Positions 42,925 to 51,818 of a stretch of 64,000 nt of DNA are shown piece by piece (the first letter of the stretch is position 1; each line of letters begins with the position of its first letter). Origin of the DNA: Catenulispora sp. EB89. GTDB lineage: Bacteria > Actinomycetota > Actinomycetes > Streptomycetales > Catenulisporaceae. Below the pieces are notes generated by a model, which had not been told where the DNA came from, ran no database searches, and saw only the letters and a program-made list of their open reading frames with translations. The stretch covers positions 124,001 through 188,000 of the forward strand of contig NZ_JBGCCU010000016.1 in the NCBI RefSeq assembly GCF_041261445.1, read 5' to 3'. The translations under genes were made by a program, and so were the position numbers.

Positions 42925-43617
42925 GTGAGTGGGCACATGGCGTCGACTAAACCGCATGATCCGGCCGAACCCGCGCCGCCGCCGGACCCGGTGCGGGGCT
43001 ACGGCATCGGCCTGGAGGCGGTCGCCGTCGTGGACCGGACCCGGCTGCAGCTGCCCGAGGACCTGAACCTGCAGGCCTGGTGCCGGATCGGGACGCGGCT
43101 GGTGACGGTGTGCGACTCCTCGGCGTGGTGGATCGGCGACTGGCTGGTCTTCGGCCACGACCGCTACCCGGACCGCTACCGGCGCGCCATGACCGAGACC
43201 ACGCTGGACTACCAGACGCTGCGGAACTACGCCTGGGTCGCGCGCGCTTTCGTGCCGTCTCGCCGGCGAGACACCCTGACTTTCCAGCACCACATGGAGG
43301 TCGCGGCGCTGCCGGAGGTCGAGCAGGACCACTGGCTGGACTTCGCCGTGCGGCTCAAGTGGTCGCGCAACGAGCTGCGCCGGCACGTGAAGGCGAACGC
43401 CCGCCGGGCCGGCCGGCGCGGCCCGGCGCGCAACGTGAGCTTGCAGCTGGAACCGAGCCGCGAGCAGTACCAGCGCTGGTTGGAGGCCGCCGAGCGGGAG
43501 CAGACCGATCTGCAGGAGTGGATCGTCGGCGAGCTGGACCGGGCCGTGCGCGCGGTGGATCCGGACGACGACCGGGCCGGGGCGGCGCTGCCGGCTGCCG
43601 GATCCGGGCACCGGTGA
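42925..43617 (+). CDS. LmbU-family transcriptional regulator
   Basis: 230 residues from a GTG at 42925 (AAGGGA nine bases upstream; ATG at 42937 is an in-frame alternative). The middle of the protein carries the LmbU signature: SSAWWIGDWLVFGHDRYPDRYRRAM, TLDYQTLRNYAWVARAFVPSRRR and LTFQHHMEVAALPEVEQDHWLDFA. LmbU activates lincomycin biosynthesis in Streptomyces lincolnensis, and homologues are cluster-situated regulators. It heads the plus operon. A 16-bp palindrome that may be its binding site occurs in the intergenic control region and also inside its own coding sequence. Confidence 0.9.
   Translation: MSGHMASTKPHDPAEPAPPPDPVRGYGIGLEAVAVVDRTRLQLPEDLNLQAWCRIGTRLVTVCDSSAWWIGDWLVFGHDRYPDRYRRAMTETTLDYQTLRNYAWVARAFVPSRRRDTLTFQHHMEVAALPEVEQDHWLDFAVRLKWSRNELRRHVKANARRAGRRGPARNVSLQLEPSREQYQRWLEAAEREQTDLQEWIVGELDRAVRAVDPDDDRAGAALPAAGSGHR
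43257..43272. promoter_or_regulatory. Second copy of the 16-bp CGCCGGCG-core palindrome
   Basis: GTCTCGCCGGCGAGAC recurs exactly here, inside the LmbU-family gene (codons for AFVPSRRRDT). A perfect second 16-bp match by chance within 600 bp is unlikely even at this GC, so it may be an intragenic operator for autoregulation. A split form, CTCGCCGG-N5-CCGGCGAG, occurs at 44460-44480 in the next gene. Confidence 0.5.
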
Positions 43618-43628
43618 GGGCGGCGGGG

Positions 43629-45077
43629 ATGTCAGCGGAGATGCCGGCCGAGACACCAGCCGAGACACCGGAGATACCGGCGAACGAGGCAGCGCTGCGG
43701 TTCCAGGGCTCCACCTCCGGCACCGGTCCGCTCACCTGGGGCCAGACCGCGATCTGGGACGTGCTGGCCTGGCTCGGCCCGGACGCGGTCACCCTGAACC
43801 GGCTCGCGTGGTGGGAGCTCGCAGCCGGGACCGACCTGGACCGAGTCATGCGTGCTCTGCCCGCGCTGGTCGAACGCCATGACTCGCTGCGCTCGCGATA
43901 CTTCCAGGGCCCCGACGGCCCGCTCCAGGAAGTCGACGCGACCGGAGAGCTGTCGCTTCGTATATATGCGCACGAAGACGGCAGCCCGGCGCCGTCTCGG
44001 GAGAACGTCGGCGAACAACTGCGGCAAGAGCCGTTCGACAACGCGCGCGACCTGCCGATCCGATTCGGCCTCGTCACCCGGGCCGGCGCGCCTGTGGCGT
44101 TGTTCGCGTCGATCTCGCACATGGCGGTCGACGGATCCAGCTTCCCGATCCTGTCGGCGGACCTGCTGGACCTCCTGGCCGGCCGGGAGCTCGGACCGGC
44201 CGGGCAGCAGCCGCTGGAACGGGCCGAGTACGAGGCCTCCGAGACCGGCCTGGCCCGCGAACGCCGCGCCCTGGCCTTCTGGACCGACCGGCTCGGCGAC
44301 CTGCCGGAGCCGATGCTGATGCATGCCGGACGCGCCGATCAGCCCGACTTCCTGTGGGCCCGCCTGGACTCCCCCGCCATGGCGCTGGCCGCGCGCTCGC
44401 TGGCGGCCCGCTTCGGGGTGGAGGCCGGAACGCCGGTCCTGGCCGGTCTGGCGCTGGTGCTCGCCGGATACACCGGCGAGACGGAGACGGCGCTGCGGCT
44501 GATCGTCGCCACCCGGTTCCTGCCCGCCTCGCGCAACCTGGTCGGCGCGTTCAATCTCAATGCTCTGTTCCGGGTCGGTGTCCGCGATGAGCCGATTTCG
44601 GCTTTTGTGCAGCAGACGGCCGGCGCTCAGCTGTCGGCGCTGCGGAACTGCGAGATAGATCCGCGCAAACTCGACGCTCTGATGGCGCAGACGGCTCGGA
44701 GTCGCGGACTGGACGGCAGCGAAGGGTACTGCTTCGTCAACGACGTCCGGTTGGAGCGGCAGCGGTACGGCGCCGCCGATGCCGTCGTGGCGTCGGAGCT
44801 GGCCGCCGGGATCGAGGCAGCGCTCCCTCGGACCCGAATCAGTGAGCTGTCACCGGGGAACGCGCCGAAGACGGCCAACCTGTTCGTGCACGTCCACGAC
44901 ACCTCCGAGCAGGCCTACCTCCGACTCGGCGGCGAACGGCGGTTCCTCGAACCGCGCGGGCCCGCGGGCTTCCTGCACGACCTGGAGCAGACCCTGATCC
45001 GGGCCGCCGGCAACCCCGACCTGCCCGCCACCGAAGCCTTTCCGAAGCTGTCCCACACCGCGATGTCCGATGACTGA
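43629..45077 (+). CDS. Stand-alone NRPS-type condensation domain protein
   Basis: 482 residues from the ATG at 43629; a GTG at 43614 that overlaps the regulator stop as GTGA would add five. The first 20 residues repeat AETPAETPEIPA. The condensation fold begins at LTWGQTAIWDVLAWLG, the active site is SISHMAVDGSS (His164-x3-Asp168-Gly169), and later conserved blocks include LVGAFNLNALFRV, the DFGWG-equivalent region being weak. With no adenylation or thioesterase domain in the window, it probably couples the aminoacyl group on the free carrier protein to an amine or hydroxyl partner. It could also be a non-canonical acyltransferase. Confidence 0.85.
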   Translation: MSAEMPAETPAETPEIPANEAALRFQGSTSGTGPLTWGQTAIWDVLAWLGPDAVTLNRLAWWELAAGTDLDRVMRALPALVERHDSLRSRYFQGPDGPLQEVDATGELSLRIYAHEDGSPAPSRENVGEQLRQEPFDNARDLPIRFGLVTRAGAPVALFASISHMAVDGSSFPILSADLLDLLAGRELGPAGQQPLERAEYEASETGLARERRALAFWTDRLGDLPEPMLMHAGRADQPDFLWARLDSPAMALAARSLAARFGVEAGTPVLAGLALVLAGYTGETETALRLIVATRFLPASRNLVGAFNLNALFRVGVRDEPISAFVQQTAGAQLSALRNCEIDPRKLDALMAQTARSRGLDGSEGYCFVNDVRLERQRYGAADAVVASELAAGIEAALPRTRISELSPGNAPKTANLFVHVHDTSEQAYLRLGGERRFLEPRGPAGFLHDLEQTLIRAAGNPDLPATEAFPKLSHTAMSDD

Positions 45078-45090
45078 GAAAGGCGGTTCC

Positions 45091-46089
45091 ATGGATCCGG
45101 ATGCCAAGGCGCTGCGCTCCCTCGCCCTGGGGTACCGGCTCAGCCAGGCCCTGTACGTCTTCGCCGAGCTCGGCATCGCCGACGCGCTGGCCGCCGGTCC
45201 CGCCACGGCGGCCGACCTCGCGCTGAAGGCCGGCGCGCACGAGGGCTCGCTGACCCGGCTGCTGCGCCTGTGCCGGGCGATGGAGCTGGTCGACGAGCTG
45301 CCGGACGGGACGTTCGAGCTCACCGCGCGCGGCACCCTGGTGCGCACCGACGTCCCCGGCTCGCAATGGCCGCGGGTGCGTGCCGCCGGCGAAGCCTGGC
45401 AGTGGGACAGCTGGGGCCGGCTGCTGGAATCGGTGACGACCGGCCGGTCGGCCTTCGAGCAGCACTACGGGTCGAACTCCTTCGAGTACTTCGACAAGAC
45501 CCCCGGCGTCGGCGAGACCATGATGGGCCGCACCACCGAGGAGGCGCGGCGGCGCGGCGCGGCCATCGCAGAGGCCTTCGACTTCCGCTCGGTGCAGCGC
45601 GTCGCCGACATCGGCGGCGGCCGTGGCGCGATCCTCGGCGAGATCCTGAGTCGGCACAAGCACCTCGGCGGCGTCCTGGTCGACCTCCCCTACGCGGTCG
45701 CCGGTGCGCAGGAGGTCCTGGCCGGCTACGGCGTCACAGAACGCTGCGAGGTCGTCGCCGGCGACTTCCGTACCGATATGCCCGGCGAGGCCGACGTGTG
45801 CCTGCTGTCGGCGGTCGTGCACAGCTGGTCGGACGCCGACTCCTCGGCGCTGATCGGCCGCTGCCTGGAGCGCTACGGCAAGGTGCTGGTCGTCGACGAG
45901 GTCGTGGACACCGTCGAAGCCCCGATCGAGGTCCTGCTGAAGGACTTGCAGCTGATGGTGTTCTCCGACGGCCGCCACCGCGCGCTGGAGGAGTACCGGG
46001 AGATGTTCGCCGCGGCCGGAGCACGCCTGGCGGGCAGCGCGCCGATCGGCAAGAACGAGCTGCTGATGGAAGGAGTGCCGGCGTCGTGA
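45091..46089 (+). CDS. O-methyltransferase (plant/hydroxyneurosporene type, SAM-dependent)
   Basis: 332 residues from the ATG at 45091 (AAAGG seven bases upstream); an ATG at 45070 overlapping the previous gene is an alternative. The N-terminal winged-helix dimerisation domain (about 5-95: LGYRLSQALYVFAELGIADALAAGP) is followed by a SAM domain: VADIGGGRGAILGEILSRH, VLVDLPYAV, DMPGEADVCLLSAVVHSWSDADS and KVLVVDEVVD. Members methylate hydroxyl groups of natural products, with a catalytic His in the H-x-W-x-D block. It likely caps the cluster product. The gene is followed at once by the exporter genes. Confidence 0.88.
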   Translation: MDPDAKALRSLALGYRLSQALYVFAELGIADALAAGPATAADLALKAGAHEGSLTRLLRLCRAMELVDELPDGTFELTARGTLVRTDVPGSQWPRVRAAGEAWQWDSWGRLLESVTTGRSAFEQHYGSNSFEYFDKTPGVGETMMGRTTEEARRRGAAIAEAFDFRSVQRVADIGGGRGAILGEILSRHKHLGGVLVDLPYAVAGAQEVLAGYGVTERCEVVAGDFRTDMPGEADVCLLSAVVHSWSDADSSALIGRCLERYGKVLVVDEVVDTVEAPIEVLLKDLQLMVFSDGRHRALEEYREMFAAAGARLAGSAPIGKNELLMEGVPAS

Positions 46090-47828
46090 TCGAACTGCTC
46101 CGCCGCTTCGCCCGGCCCTACACCGGCATGATCTGGGCCGTCCTGGTCCTGCAGGCGCTGCAGACCGTGGCCCTGCTGGTCCTGCCGGCGTTGAACGCGG
46201 CCATCATCGACCACGGGGTCCTCGGCCACGACAAAGCCCTGATGCTCCGGTACGGCGCGGCGATGGTCGGCGCCGCGATCGCGCAGGGCGCGGCGGCGGT
46301 GGCGGCGGTGCTGCTCAGCGCGCGCGTGTCCACGGCGATGGGCCGGGACCTGCGCGCGGCGGTGTTCGAGCACGTCCAGGACTTCTCGGCGCCGGAGATG
46401 GCCCGGATCCCGGTGTCCTCGCTGGTCACCCGGACCACCAACGACGTGCAGCAGATCCAGATGCTGCTGACGGCCGCGCTCACGGCGGCGGTCACCGCGC
46501 CGGTACTGGCGGTCGGCGGGGTGGCGATGGCGCTGGGCCAGGACGTGGCGCTGTCCGGGCTGCTGGCCGCGCTGGTGCCGGCGCTGGCGCTGGTCGTGGC
46601 GGCGCTGGTACGCCGGATGCGGCCGCTGTCGCAGACGCTCCAGGAGCGGATCGACGGCGTGAACCGGGTGCTGCGCGAGCAGATCGCGGGGATCCGGGTC
46701 ACCCGGGCCTTCGTCCGGCAGCCGGCCGAGCGGGCCCGCTTCGAGGGCGCGAACCGCGGCCTGGCCGACGTCTCGGCACGGCTGGGCCGGGTCTCGACGC
46801 TGCTGATGCCGCTGGTGGTGAACCTGGTGAACGTCGCCGGGGTGGCCGCGGTGTGGATCGGTTCGAACCGGGTCGGGCACGGGATGCGGATCGGGGCGCT
46901 CACGGCGTTCCTCACGTATCTGGTGATGATCCAGGGCGCGCTGCTGTCGGCGGCGTTCTTCGTCATCGGCCTGCCGCGCGCGCAGGTGTGCGCGGTGCGC
47001 GTGGCCGAGGTGCTGGACACGGTGCCCGAAGTGGCCGCGCCGCAGGATGCGGTGCGGGAGGTGAGCAGGCCCGGCTGGGTGGAGCTGCACGGCGTCGGCT
47101 TCCGCTACCCCGGGGCCGAGGAACACGTGCTGTCCGGCGTCGATCTGGTCGCCGAGCCGGGGACCACGACCGCGATCGTCGGTTCCACCGGGACCGGCAA
47201 GACCACGCTGCTGGCCCTGGTCTGCCGCCTGATCGACGCCACTGACGGGCGGGTCGGGATCGGCGGGCAGGATGTCAGAGCACTGGCGCCCGAGACGTTG
47301 GCGGCGCACGTGACGCTGGTACCTCAGGAGCCTTACCTGCTGTCCGGGACGATCGCGTCCAACCTGCGCATGGGACGACCGGAGGCGACCGACGAGGAGT
47401 TGTGGGACGCGGTGCGCACGGCGCAGGCCGAGGACTTCGTCGCCGCTCAGCCCGCCGGTCTCGACGCACCGGTCACGCAGGGCGGTGCCGGCTTCTCGCG
47501 CGGGCAGCGGCAACGGCTCGCGATCGCCCGGGCTCTGGTGCGGCGGCCGGCCGTGTACCTGTTCGACGATTCCTTCTCAGCCCTCGACTTCGCCACGGAG
47601 GCCGCGCTGCGCCGCGCCCTGGCGATCGAGACGGCGGGCTCGACGGTCCTGGTCGTCGCACAGCGGGCCAGCACGGCGCGGGCCGCCGACCGGATCGTGG
47701 TGCTGGACGCCGGTCGCGTGGCCGGCATCGGTACGCACGAGGAGCTGCTGCGCACCAACGAGGTCTATCGGGACATCGTTCGCTCGCAGCTCGGCGCGGC
47801 GGCGACCGAGGCGGAGGTCGGATCGTGA
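46086..47828 (+). CDS. ABC exporter half-transporter (membrane domain + ATPase), subunit 1
   Basis: 580 residues from a GTG at 46086 that overlaps the methyltransferase stop (GTGA). Six helices (about 15-290) precede the ATPase: Walker A VGSTGTGKTT, Q-loop LVPQEPYLLSG, signature FSRGQRQRLAIARAL (FSRGQ instead of LSGGQ) and Walker B VYLFDDSFSALD, where the catalytic Glu after Walker B is Asp-Ser rather than Glu. This degenerate site suggests a heterodimer with the next protein, which has a full Glu. The pair probably exports the cluster product. Confidence 0.92.
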   Translation: MIELLRRFARPYTGMIWAVLVLQALQTVALLVLPALNAAIIDHGVLGHDKALMLRYGAAMVGAAIAQGAAAVAAVLLSARVSTAMGRDLRAAVFEHVQDFSAPEMARIPVSSLVTRTTNDVQQIQMLLTAALTAAVTAPVLAVGGVAMALGQDVALSGLLAALVPALALVVAALVRRMRPLSQTLQERIDGVNRVLREQIAGIRVTRAFVRQPAERARFEGANRGLADVSARLGRVSTLLMPLVVNLVNVAGVAAVWIGSNRVGHGMRIGALTAFLTYLVMIQGALLSAAFFVIGLPRAQVCAVRVAEVLDTVPEVAAPQDAVREVSRPGWVELHGVGFRYPGAEEHVLSGVDLVAEPGTTTAIVGSTGTGKTTLLALVCRLIDATDGRVGIGGQDVRALAPETLAAHVTLVPQEPYLLSGTIASNLRMGRPEATDEELWDAVRTAQAEDFVAAQPAGLDAPVTQGGAGFSRGQRQRLAIARALVRRPAVYLFDDSFSALDFATEAALRRALAIETAGSTVLVVAQRASTARAADRIVVLDAGRVAGIGTHEELLRTNEVYRDIVRSQLGAAATEAEVGS

Positions 47829-47841
47829 CGGAGGTCGGAGC

Positions 47842-49632
47842 GTGACGGAGCAGACGATCGAGGCGCCCGCGGACTTCCGCCAGTCCGCCCGGCGCATGTA
47901 CGGGCTGCTCGGCCCGAAACGCCGGCTTTCCGGGGTGGCGGCGCTCGGCGTCGGCAGCATCGCGCTGAACGTGAGCGGGCCCTGGCTGCTCGGGCACGCC
48001 ACCGACCTGGTCTTCCACGGCAGGCACGGAAGCGACCTGGCCTGGACGCTGGTGGCGGCGGTGCTCGCGTACGCCGGGTCCGGCGCGTGCTGGATCCTGC
48101 AGGGCCGGCTCACCACGCGCGTCGTGCAGAAGGCGATGTTCTCGCTGCGCGCCGAGGTCGCCGACAAGCTCGCCCGGCTCCCGCTGTCCTACCTGGACGG
48201 CCGGACGCGCGGCGAGGTCCTGAGCCGGACCACGAACGACATCGACAACGTCGCGCAGGGCCTGCAGCAGACCCTGAGTCAGATCACGAACTCCTCGCTG
48301 CTGCTGGTCGGCGTGCTGGGCATGATGTTCTGGATCTCGCCGCTGCTGTCGGTGGTGGCGATCGTCGCGGTACCGCTGTCGATGTACCTGACCAAGGTGC
48401 TCGGCGCTCGCGCGCAGCGCCGGTTCGACGAGCAGTGGAAGATCACCGGGACGCTGAACGCGCGCGTGGAGGAGACGTACAGCGCGTACAGCCTGATCAA
48501 GCTGCTGGGCCGCAAGCAGGAGATCGTCGCGAGCTTCCGCGAGGAGAACGAGGCCCTGTATCAGGCCTCTGCGCGCGCGCAGTTCATGAGCGGGCTGATC
48601 GGTCCGGTCACCACGGTCATCGGCAACGCCAGCTACGTGGTCGTCGCGGTCGTCGGCGGGTTCCGGCTGGCCTCCGGCGCGCTGTCGGTCGGCGAGGTGC
48701 AGGCCTTCATCCAGTACTCGCGGCAGTTCACACAGCCGCTGATGGCGGTGGCGAGCCTGGCGAACCTGGTGCAGTCCGGAGTCGCCTCCAGCGACCGGGT
48801 CTTCGAGTTCCTGGCCGCGCCGGAGGAGGACCGCGACTCCTCGGCACAGCTGCACGAGCCGGTGCAGGGCCTGGTCAGCTTCGAGAATGTCTCCTTCCGC
48901 TACTCCCCCGACCGCCCGCTGATCGAGGACCTGAGCTTCACGGTCCGGCCCGGACGCTCGGTGGCGATCGTCGGACCCACCGGCGCGGGCAAGACCACTC
49001 TCGTCAACCTGCTGATGCGCTTCTACGACATCACCGCCGGCCGGATCACCGTCGACGGCACCGACATCCGGGACGTCGACCGCGACGCACTGCGCTCGCG
49101 CCTGGGCATGGTGCTACAGGACACCTGGCTGTTCCACGGCACCGTGGAGGAGAACATCGGCTACGGCCGCCCCGGCGCCACCGCCGACCAGATCCGCCAG
49201 GCGGCGCGCGACGCCCGGGTGGACCACCTCATCAGGACCCTGCCGAACGGCTACCAGACCGTCGTCGACGCCGAGGGCACCGGCCTGAGCGTCGGCGAAC
49301 GCCAGCTGATCACCATCGCCCGCGCGGTCCTGGCCGATCCGGCGATCCTGCTACTGGACGAGGCCACGAGCTCCGTGGACACCCGGACCGAGCTGCTGAT
49401 CCAGGAGGCACTGACGCGGCTGGCCGAGGGACGGACCAGCTTCGTCATCGCGCACCGGCTGTCGACGGTGCAGGACGCGGACGTGATCCTGGTGATGACC
49501 GACGGCGCGATCGTCGAGCAGGGCACGCACACCGAGCTGCTGGCCGCCGAGGGGGCGTACGCGCGCCTGCACGCGGCGCAGTTCGCGCACACGACGCCGA
49601 CCGACCCGACTCCGCAGAGGATGGTTCCGTGA
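47842..49632 (+). CDS. ABC exporter half-transporter (membrane domain + ATPase), subunit 2
   Basis: 596 residues from a GTG at 47842 (GGAGGT six bases upstream), 13 bp after the partner gene. ATPase motifs: Walker A VGPTGAGKTT, Q-loop MVLQDTWLFHG, signature LSVGERQLITIARAV (LSVGE) and Walker B ILLLDEATSSVDTRTE with the catalytic Glu, then AHRLSTV. It therefore supplies the canonical catalytic residue that subunit 1 lacks. The repeated GTGACGGAG at 47825 and 47842 creates a 6-codon false start just upstream. Predicted to export the product or give self-resistance. Confidence 0.92.
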   Translation: MTEQTIEAPADFRQSARRMYGLLGPKRRLSGVAALGVGSIALNVSGPWLLGHATDLVFHGRHGSDLAWTLVAAVLAYAGSGACWILQGRLTTRVVQKAMFSLRAEVADKLARLPLSYLDGRTRGEVLSRTTNDIDNVAQGLQQTLSQITNSSLLLVGVLGMMFWISPLLSVVAIVAVPLSMYLTKVLGARAQRRFDEQWKITGTLNARVEETYSAYSLIKLLGRKQEIVASFREENEALYQASARAQFMSGLIGPVTTVIGNASYVVVAVVGGFRLASGALSVGEVQAFIQYSRQFTQPLMAVASLANLVQSGVASSDRVFEFLAAPEEDRDSSAQLHEPVQGLVSFENVSFRYSPDRPLIEDLSFTVRPGRSVAIVGPTGAGKTTLVNLLMRFYDITAGRITVDGTDIRDVDRDALRSRLGMVLQDTWLFHGTVEENIGYGRPGATADQIRQAARDARVDHLIRTLPNGYQTVVDAEGTGLSVGERQLITIARAVLADPAILLLDEATSSVDTRTELLIQEALTRLAEGRTSFVIAHRLSTVQDADVILVMTDGAIVEQGTHTELLAAEGAYARLHAAQFAHTTPTDPTPQRMVP

Positions 49633-50870
49633 TGACCGACATCGGCGAAGAGCGCTCGCTTAGCGACGGCGTGCTTGGCGACGGCCCGCTCGACGGCGGC
49701 TCGCTCGGCCCACTCGGCCCGTCCGCCTGGCCGCGTCCCGAACACCAGCTGATCGTCGCCCTGGCCCGCCCGGAGCTGACGCCGGCCGACCGCGCGACGA
49801 TCCGCGCCTTCCTCACCGAGCACCGCGCGGACCTGGAGTGGGGCGAGTTCATCGACCAGGCGGCCCGGCACCAGGTACTGCCGATCGTGGCGCGTCAGCT
49901 GACCCGGCACCGGCTGACGCACAGCGAGGACGGCAAACCCCTGATTCCGTACCGCTGGATCTACTCCGACGTCTACGAAGGCAGCCGCCGCCGCAACGAG
50001 ATGCTGGCCAAGGAGTACGCCCTGGTACTGCGAACGCTGAACGACTCAGGGCTGGAATACCTGATCCGCAAGGGCCCGGTCCTCGGCGAGCACGTCTACC
50101 ACGACCCGGCGCTACGCCGCATCTCCAACCTGGACGTCTTCATGCGCCGCGACGACTACCCGACGTGGGAAAAACTGGCCGCAGGCCTCGGACTGCAGAT
50201 GGGCGAACTGTCGGCGGACGGCTCATCGATCGTCCCCTTCGACCGCCGCACAGTCCTGTACTGGCGCATGAACCTGACGAACACCTCACTGCCCTACGCC
50301 CGCCTCGGCGACCGCGACGTGGTCGAGTCCTACCTGGTGTCGACGATGTTCAGCCTCTTCCAACCGATGCTGGGCATCAAGGACGACGCAGAGGACTTCC
50401 TCACCCGCAGCATCCCGACCACCCTGTACGGCGAGCCCTCGCGCATGCTCCACCCGTCGGACCAGATGCTGGACTCACTGATCCAGATCCACCTGCGCGC
50501 CACACTGTTCTACTACATCGAGAGCGGCAAGGACCTCCTCGTCCGCAACTTCCTGGACCTGGCACACCTGATCCGCCAAGCCCCACCGGACTACCTAGAC
50601 GGACTGCGCGAACGCGTGGCGCAGTTCGGAGTGGAGCGCAGCGCCTTCTACTCGCTGCACCACACGCGACTGCTGTACCCGGAGGTGGTGTCGGCCGAGG
50701 CGGTGGAGGCTTTCCGCCCCGAGGACACCGGATATCTGGACGAGTACGGAGGCTTCGACGGGGGCCGGTTCGTATGGCAGCGATCGTTCGCGGAGCGGCT
50801 GTTCGACCGCCGCCGGATCGAGGAGGTGGCGGGACGCAGCCAGGTGCCGGGGCCTCGGTCGATGGTGTGA
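49632..50870 (+). CDS. Second nucleotidyltransferase-fold family protein, active site altered
   Basis: 412 residues from the ATG at 49632; a GTG one codon earlier overlaps the ABC stop. The first 35 residues are low-complexity (GVLGDGPLDGGSLGPLGP). The core resembles NTP_transf_5: EYLIRKGPVLGEHVYHDPALRRISNLDVFMRRDDY, where Lys147 and Asp168 are kept, but the first metal-binding Asp of D-x-D is Asn166. QMLDSLIQIHLRATLFYYIESGKDLLVRNFLDLAHLI is a conserved helical block. It may be a non-catalytic partner of the member encoded at 34597-35964, or use a different metal site. It is the last gene of the plus operon. Confidence 0.7.
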   Translation: MTDIGEERSLSDGVLGDGPLDGGSLGPLGPSAWPRPEHQLIVALARPELTPADRATIRAFLTEHRADLEWGEFIDQAARHQVLPIVARQLTRHRLTHSEDGKPLIPYRWIYSDVYEGSRRRNEMLAKEYALVLRTLNDSGLEYLIRKGPVLGEHVYHDPALRRISNLDVFMRRDDYPTWEKLAAGLGLQMGELSADGSSIVPFDRRTVLYWRMNLTNTSLPYARLGDRDVVESYLVSTMFSLFQPMLGIKDDAEDFLTRSIPTTLYGEPSRMLHPSDQMLDSLIQIHLRATLFYYIESGKDLLVRNFLDLAHLIRQAPPDYLDGLRERVAQFGVERSAFYSLHHTRLLYPEVVSAEAVEAFRPEDTGYLDEYGGFDGGRFVWQRSFAERLFDRRRIEEVAGRSQVPGPRSMV

Positions 50871-51380
50871 GGGGTGGCGGGACTGCGGCTGAGCGAGCTG
50901 AGCGGCGACGACGAGTGTGCTGCCGCGGCCCCGCGACTGATTCCGAGAAGAAGCAGTGCCGTAGCGGCTGCGGTTGGTGACGGTCGAGCGCGGCCGGTGG
51001 TGTGGTGAGGGGGTCCGAAGGACCATGTGGGGTGTTGGTTCTGGGTCCCTCGCCGCGTCGACGGGCGAAGCCAACCTGGCCGGGCCGGTGGTGTCAAGCC
51101 GGACGCGGCTGGACCCCAGCAGCAGGGGTGCGGCTTGATACCGCCGGACCGGGCTGGTTCCGTTTACGGCGACGACGCGGTGAGGGGCCCAGAACCTCGG
51201 CGACCACAAGCAGCACCGCTGGCAGGCAGCGCGGCGCAGGCAACAGCGTGATGGCAAGCCGAACAGTCGCGGGCCGCCGCCAAACAGCAGGTCGCGCGGG
51301 TCGCCCCCTCGCTGTAGAGCGCCCGCCGGAGGCCTCTGGCGCCCACCAAACGCGGCAGACGGCCGCCCACATGACGTGTG

Positions 51381-51680
51381 CGCAGTGACTCGGACCCACG
51401 CGTGCTCTTGCCCGCGAAAACCGCCAGCCGCCAGCGCATCGCAGCGCGAGTCGGACCCCGCGTGATCGTGTCCGCGAAAACCGCCGGTCGCCAGCGCAGC
51501 CCTGGTGTGCGGGTCGGCGTGACGGCATTTCGCTAGGGCATTATCGCCCCTTATACGTAGATATAGCACGCACCGCCGACACCGACACCGCCAGCCGCCA
51601 GCCGCCAGCCGCCAGCGCACCGCAGCGCGAGTCGGACCGCCGCGCGGTCGTGTTCACGACAACCGCCAGCCGCCAGCGCG
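51381..51680. repeat. Imperfect direct repeat of about 60 bp, three copies
   Basis: Copies begin at about 51381, 51440 and 51621; each runs from CGCAGYGCGAGTCGGAC through CGTG-x-TCGTG to CCGCCAGCCGCCAGCGC. The third is preceded by extra CCGCCAG units. Not CRISPR: the first two copies are adjacent with no spacer. Confidence 0.7.
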
Positions 51681-51793
51681 AAATGAGTCGCTCAACCGAA
51701 CTGCGTCCCCCCGCGAGGTCACCAAACCTTAGGCGAAGCCGTAAAAATAGCCTGTAAAACCACGGACAAACCGCATCCGGGAGCGCCGAAAGA

Positions 51794-51818
51794 CCAGGCC
51801 GGAGATCATCCGGCCTGG
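51794..51818. terminator. Intrinsic-terminator-like hairpin
   Basis: CCAGGCCGGA (51794-51803) pairs perfectly with TCCGGCCTGG (51809-51818) around GATCA, 50 bp past the stop of the sedolisin gene on the minus strand. No clear U-tract. Confidence 0.6.

Noticed and set aside
51381..51680. CRISPR array or insertion-sequence ends
   Set aside because: Two units are directly adjacent, there are no spacers of constant length, and I saw no transposase or terminal inverted repeats.
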